Source: Planctomycetota bacterium (GTDB lineage: Bacteria > Planctomycetota > UBA1135 > UBA2386). From it: a stretch of DNA of 8,547 nucleotides. Shown here one piece after another: positions 5,947 through 8,547 of the stretch (positions are counted from its first letter, which is position 1; each line of letters begins with the position of its first letter). Under the pieces are notes generated by a model that had not been told where the DNA came from, ran no database searches, and saw nothing but the letters and a program-made list of their open reading frames with translations. Made by a program: the position numbers and the translations under genes. The stretch is taken from NCBI GenBank assembly GCA_020425915.1, contig JAGQQZ010000554.1:1-8547 (forward strand). Reading direction: 5' to 3'.

Positions 5947-7067
5947 ACGGCGAGCGCGCGGCGCCTAGGATCGTCGCGTTCTACCTGTCGACGTTCGCGG
6001 TCATGGGCATCTACATGCCGTTCTGGCCGCTGTGGCTCGCGGACCGCGGTCTCGGCGAGGCGGAGATCGGCACGATCGTCTCGGTCGGTATCCTGGTCCG
6101 CGTGCTGAATCCGGTGCTCGCGCAGGCGATCGATCGGATCGGACGAACTCGCGCGACGGCGATCGTGCTGTGCACGGCGTCGACGCTGTCCTTCGCGTTG
6201 TTCGAGTTCGCGAGCGGCTTCTCCGGGCTGCTCGCGACCAGCGTGTTGCTCGGGTTGTCGTTCATGATGATCTACCCGATGACCGACACGCTCGCGGCCC
6301 GGACCGCCGGCGAGGGCTACGGTCGCCTGCGCCTCTGGGGATCGCTGAGTTTCCTCGGCGTGAACGTCGCGTCGGGCCTCGCGCTCGATCGGTTCGGCGT
6401 GCCGTGGCTGTATCCGGCGATCCTCACCGCGCTGTTCCTCTCGGTCGCGTGCGCGTGCTTCCTGCCGGACCCCCCGCGCAGCACGACGCCGAGTCACGTC
6501 GTGCGGCCCCTGGCCACGGTTCTCGCGAATCGCCGCTTCGTCTGCTTCGTCGCCGGCGCGGGTCTGATCCAGGCCAGCCACGCCGGCATCTACTCGTTCG
6601 GCACGCTGCACTGGAAGTCGCTCGGCATCGACGAGTTCACGATCGGCTGGCTGTGGGCCTGCGGCGTCCTCGCCGAGGTGATCCTGCTGCACAACAGTGC
6701 GCGCATCGCTCAGCGTTTGCAGCCGCGACACCTCGTCCTGATCGGCGGAGCGTGCGCGATCGTGCGGTGGTCGCTCACCGCGATCACGACGTCCGAAGTC
6801 GCGCTGTTCTTCGTGCAGGTGCTCCACGCGCTCTCGTTCGCGGCCACCCACCTCGCCGTCATCACGCACATCCGACGCCACGTTCCGGCCGAGGCATCGG
6901 TGACCGCGATCTCGGTCTACGCCGCGATCGGCACCGGCCTCGGAATGGCCGGCGCGACCTTCGGCGCCGGATTCTGGTTCGCGGCGTTCGGCGCCGGCAT
7001 GTTCTGGATCATGGCCGCGATCGCGGGCATCGGCACGCTGACCGCGCGGTTGTCGCGGATGGTGTGA
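5943..7067 (+). CDS. MFS permease, HcaT/MFS_1_like group
   Basis: This 374-residue, about 12-helix inner-membrane transporter probably moves a small organic solute by proton symport. It resembles the HcaT (3-phenylpropionate) and LacY-related branch. Marks are GIYMPFWPLWL at the first helix (22-32), the loop QAIDRIGRTR (61-70), the signature YGRLRLWGSLSFLG (126-139), a second-half start RRFVCFVAGAGLIQASHAGIY (197-217), and QVLHALSFAATH (292-303) followed by VTAISVYAAIGTGLGMAGAT (320-339). The GTG start at 5943 overlaps the trkH stop as GTGA and gives a short cytoplasmic N-terminus before helix 1. Substrate is unknown: there are no aromatic-catabolism or sugar-utilisation genes alongside. It is the last gene of the rightward run, ending 12 bases from the convergent gene. 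Confidence 0.9.
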   Translation: MNGERAAPRIVAFYLSTFAVMGIYMPFWPLWLADRGLGEAEIGTIVSVGILVRVLNPVLAQAIDRIGRTRATAIVLCTASTLSFALFEFASGFSGLLATSVLLGLSFMMIYPMTDTLAARTAGEGYGRLRLWGSLSFLGVNVASGLALDRFGVPWLYPAILTALFLSVACACFLPDPPRSTTPSHVVRPLATVLANRRFVCFVAGAGLIQASHAGIYSFGTLHWKSLGIDEFTIGWLWACGVLAEVILLHNSARIAQRLQPRHLVLIGGACAIVRWSLTAITTSEVALFFVQVLHALSFAATHLAVITHIRRHVPAEASVTAISVYAAIGTGLGMAGATFGAGFWFAAFGAGMFWIMAAIAGIGTLTARLSRMV

Positions 7068-7079
7068 GCCGAGGACACT

Positions 7080-8501
7080 TCACTCTGCCCGCTTCAATCG
7101 GAGCGGGAAGTACATCCAGCAGTACGGTCGGTTGGAGAGTCCGACCGATCCCCGGAACTCGTCTCGCGCCGAGTTCAGGCGCAATCGGATGTCGAACGAG
7201 AACTCGGCCCGCGGATGCACGGGCGAGAACGGTCCCGAGACGACGGCGTACAGGAACTCGTCGAAGTTGCTCGGCCGCTCGGGTGGTGTCACGAGATCCT
7301 CACCGATCCGGATCTCCTGGACACCGTAACGCGACGCGTCGATGGCGAACGGTATCGACTCGCCGTTCGACCGAATCACGCCGTCCCATCGCCCGACCAA
7401 GTCGTCTGGCGTCTTCGCCCGGAGCATGCCGCCTCCGAGCCCGACCGCGGAGTTCCAGTGGTCACCGTCGTCGTCCTCGTTCGGAAGCACGGATTCCAGC
7501 GCATCACGAAGTGCCGAAGGCATCTCCCCGAGCGAGGAGGTTCCGATGTAGATCCAGGCAAGTCCACACGCGGGGAACATGACTCGCTCGGCCCGGACAC
7601 CCGGTCCGTTCGCGTAGACGGCGTGGCTTCCGCGACCCGGGTCGCGGTCCCAACCGTTCAGCAGACTGATCCGGTCATGGCTCGAGGAGTCGTCGAGCGG
7701 CAGCTGCGAAGCCGCGAGATGTCGTACGAGCAAGGCACCCAACTCGCTCGCCGAGATCCACGCACCGGCCGCCGCCGGCACGGTCGTCCAGGCCCCAGGC
7801 TCGGCCACGAGCCCGAACATGCCCTCGCGGTATCGCTGCACGGCTCCGGCCGGGACCTCGCGACGCGCGTCGGCGACGAACGACTTCAGACCGAGCGGCT
7901 CGGCCAGATACTCCTCGACGAGCTGCGACCACGGCTTCCCGGTCCTCTGCTCTGCGACGTACTGGAGCACCGCGAACGGCGCATGCTCGTACGTATGCGT
8001 GTCGTGGATCACGTGGTCCTCGACGATCCGCGACAGCGGCCAGTCGCCGAGAGCTTCGCGGCGCAAGTAGAGCTCGAACGGCTTCAACCGCTCGGTCCCG
8101 CGCAGCAGATCCAACAGGCTGACCGAGTGCTCGTCACCCGATTCGTCGCGAATCGAAACGTCGATCGGCTCCGTGATGTCCAGCACGCCATCGGCGTGCA
8201 ACCGCGACGCGACGAGCCCGCTGATCCCGCCGGTCAACTCGCTCAGCGGGAATCGCGTGTGTTCGTCGACCGGCTGCCTCGACTTCCGGTCGACGACGCC
8301 GACCGCTTCAGACAGCAGCACGCGACCACCGTGGACGACGGCGAGTGCGATCGCGGGATGGTCCCGGTCGACTGACGCAGCGAGCGCGGCCCGGACCCGC
8401 GCCACGTAGGCCTCGTCGACGGTCACTTGTTGCGCGTTGGCTACGTAGGAGAGAACCGTCAGGCATGCGACGAAGGCGCAGGGCATCGAACGACCGATCA
8501 T
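7080..8501 (-). CDS. Exported serine-hydrolase/beta-lactamase-fold protein, catalytic motifs lost
   Basis: This 473-residue protein has a signal peptide (Arg4, hydrophobic core about 7-20, cleavage probable after ANA at 21-23). A domain colinear with PF00144 (class C beta-lactamase/serine hydrolase) spans about 28-330. The colinear segments are IALAVVHGGRVLLSEAVGVVD (51-71, broadly), FPLSELTGGISGLV (84-97), RLHADGVLDITEPI (100-113), TGKPW...EYLAEPLGL (187-205), AAGAWISASELGALL (244-258) and GPGVRAERVM (299-308). The catalytic SxxK should sit at 88-91 but reads Glu-Leu-Thr-Gly. YxN reads Tyr171-Glu-His173, and HxG/KTG near 293-298 is absent. The frame is open throughout, so this is a probable pseudoenzyme, not a decaying gene. 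A C-terminal domain (about 367-473, starting LVGRWDGVI) looks beta-rich, like the lipocalin-like tails of some relatives. A start at 8486 would lose the positive n-region, so 8501 is preferred. A binding or regulatory role outside the cytoplasm is inferred; no partner is evident. Confidence 0.82.
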   Translation of the reverse strand: MIGRSMPCAFVACLTVLSYVANAQQVTVDEAYVARVRAALAASVDRDHPAIALAVVHGGRVLLSEAVGVVDRKSRQPVDEHTRFPLSELTGGISGLVASRLHADGVLDITEPIDVSIRDESGDEHSVSLLDLLRGTERLKPFELYLRREALGDWPLSRIVEDHVIHDTHTYEHAPFAVLQYVAEQRTGKPWSQLVEEYLAEPLGLKSFVADARREVPAGAVQRYREGMFGLVAEPGAWTTVPAAAGAWISASELGALLVRHLAASQLPLDDSSSHDRISLLNGWDRDPGRGSHAVYANGPGVRAERVMFPACGLAWIYIGTSSLGEMPSALRDALESVLPNEDDDGDHWNSAVGLGGGMLRAKTPDDLVGRWDGVIRSNGESIPFAIDASRYGVQEIRIGEDLVTPPERPSNFDEFLYAVVSGPFSPVHPRAEFSFDIRLRLNSARDEFRGSVGLSNRPYCWMYFPLRLKRAE

Positions 8502-8507
8502 CGACGT

Positions 8508-8513
8508 ATCCTA
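8508..8513 (-). promoter_or_regulatory. TAGGAT element before the serine-hydrolase-like gene: -10 box or Shine-Dalgarno
   Basis: The minus strand reads TAGGAT, six bases before the ATG at 8501. It matches TATAAT at four of six positions, which would give a leaderless transcript. It also contains AGGA 7 bases before the ATG, which would serve as a ribosome-binding site. Sequence alone cannot separate the two readings. Confidence 0.35.
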
Positions 8514-8528
8514 TCGATGCGTCGTCGC

Positions 8529-8546
8529 GAGATGAGGTGAGATGAG
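8529..8546. repeat. Tandem GAGATGAG direct repeat, 10-base period
   Basis: GAGATGAG occurs at 8529-8536 and again at 8539-8546, exactly one helical turn apart. It lies at about the -35 position of the leftward gene, if TAGGAT at 8508-8513 is its -10 box. It could be an activator site, or simply low-complexity purine sequence; more copies may follow beyond the window edge. Confidence 0.4.
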
Positions 8547-8547
8547 A

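Noticed and set aside
5496..6881. A 461-codon minus-strand frame opposite trkH and the MFS gene
   Set aside because: Low-complexity, charged sequence without motifs, antisense to two clear membrane-protein genes.
7088..7107. CCCGCT...AGCGGG hairpin (6-base stem, 8-base loop) near the convergent gene ends, as a terminator
   Set aside because: It lies inside the 3' coding end of the serine-hydrolase-like gene and has no T-run on either strand. A stem this short is common at this GC content.
6032..7582. A 516-codon plus-strand frame running across the MFS gene and into the convergent gene
   Set aside because: Arginine-rich out-of-frame reading of the MFS gene, with no family features.
7215..8375. 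A 386-codon plus-strand frame opposite the serine-hydrolase-like gene
   Set aside because: No recognisable domain. The minus strand has a signal peptide and PF00144-type segments over the same interval.
7080..8501. The serine-hydrolase-like gene as a pseudogene
   Set aside because: The frame is uninterrupted over 473 codons, the signal peptide is good and the family scaffold is kept. Loss is confined to the catalytic motifs, which favours a pseudoenzyme.

Overview
The window is a high-GC stretch (about two-thirds G+C by eye) of bacterial chromosome. It is packed with protein genes and shows no rRNA, tRNA, CRISPR array, insertion sequence or phage gene. A predicted lipoprotein, a Sec-exported protein and a sugar-transferase operon point to a bacterium with a Gram-negative-type envelope. 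I cannot fix the phylum from sequence alone; a planctomycete-like lineage is only a weak impression.

Layout: (a) 1-3575, minus strand, is a tight operon read right to left: a small predicted lipoprotein (3575-3108), a GT2 glycosyltransferase with an extra C-terminal module (3091-1829), a second, WbbL/rhamnosyltransferase-like GT2 enzyme (1832-903), and a GT4 glycosyltransferase (906 to the left edge, truncated). Two of its junctions are 4-base GTGA overlaps. The operon probably builds a cell-surface or secreted polysaccharide. (b) 3576-3693 is a divergent control region with a perfect TTGACA on the minus strand and, facing right, a TACACT hexamer flanked by two CCCGCGG repeats. (c) 3694-7067, plus strand, is a three-gene run: a HAD phosphatase of the phosphoglycolate-phosphatase type, a TrkH-type potassium transporter, and an MFS permease related to the HcaT/MFS_1_like group. 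TrkH and the permease overlap by GTGA. (d) 7080-8501, minus strand and convergent with (c), is an exported protein with the fold signature of beta-lactamase-type serine hydrolases (PF00144). Its SxxK, YxN and HxG/KTG catalytic motifs are all lost, so it looks like a pseudoenzyme. It has a short upstream region with a -10-like or SD-like element and a 10-base-period direct repeat at the right edge.

No complete novel system is evident. The most unusual items are the intact but catalytically degenerate serine-hydrolase homologue, the cysteine-rich insertion in the GT4 enzyme, the unassigned C-terminal module on the 420-residue GT2 enzyme, and the unassigned lipoprotein at the head of the glycosyltransferase operon. 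All identifications come from reading motifs by eye; no database search was possible.
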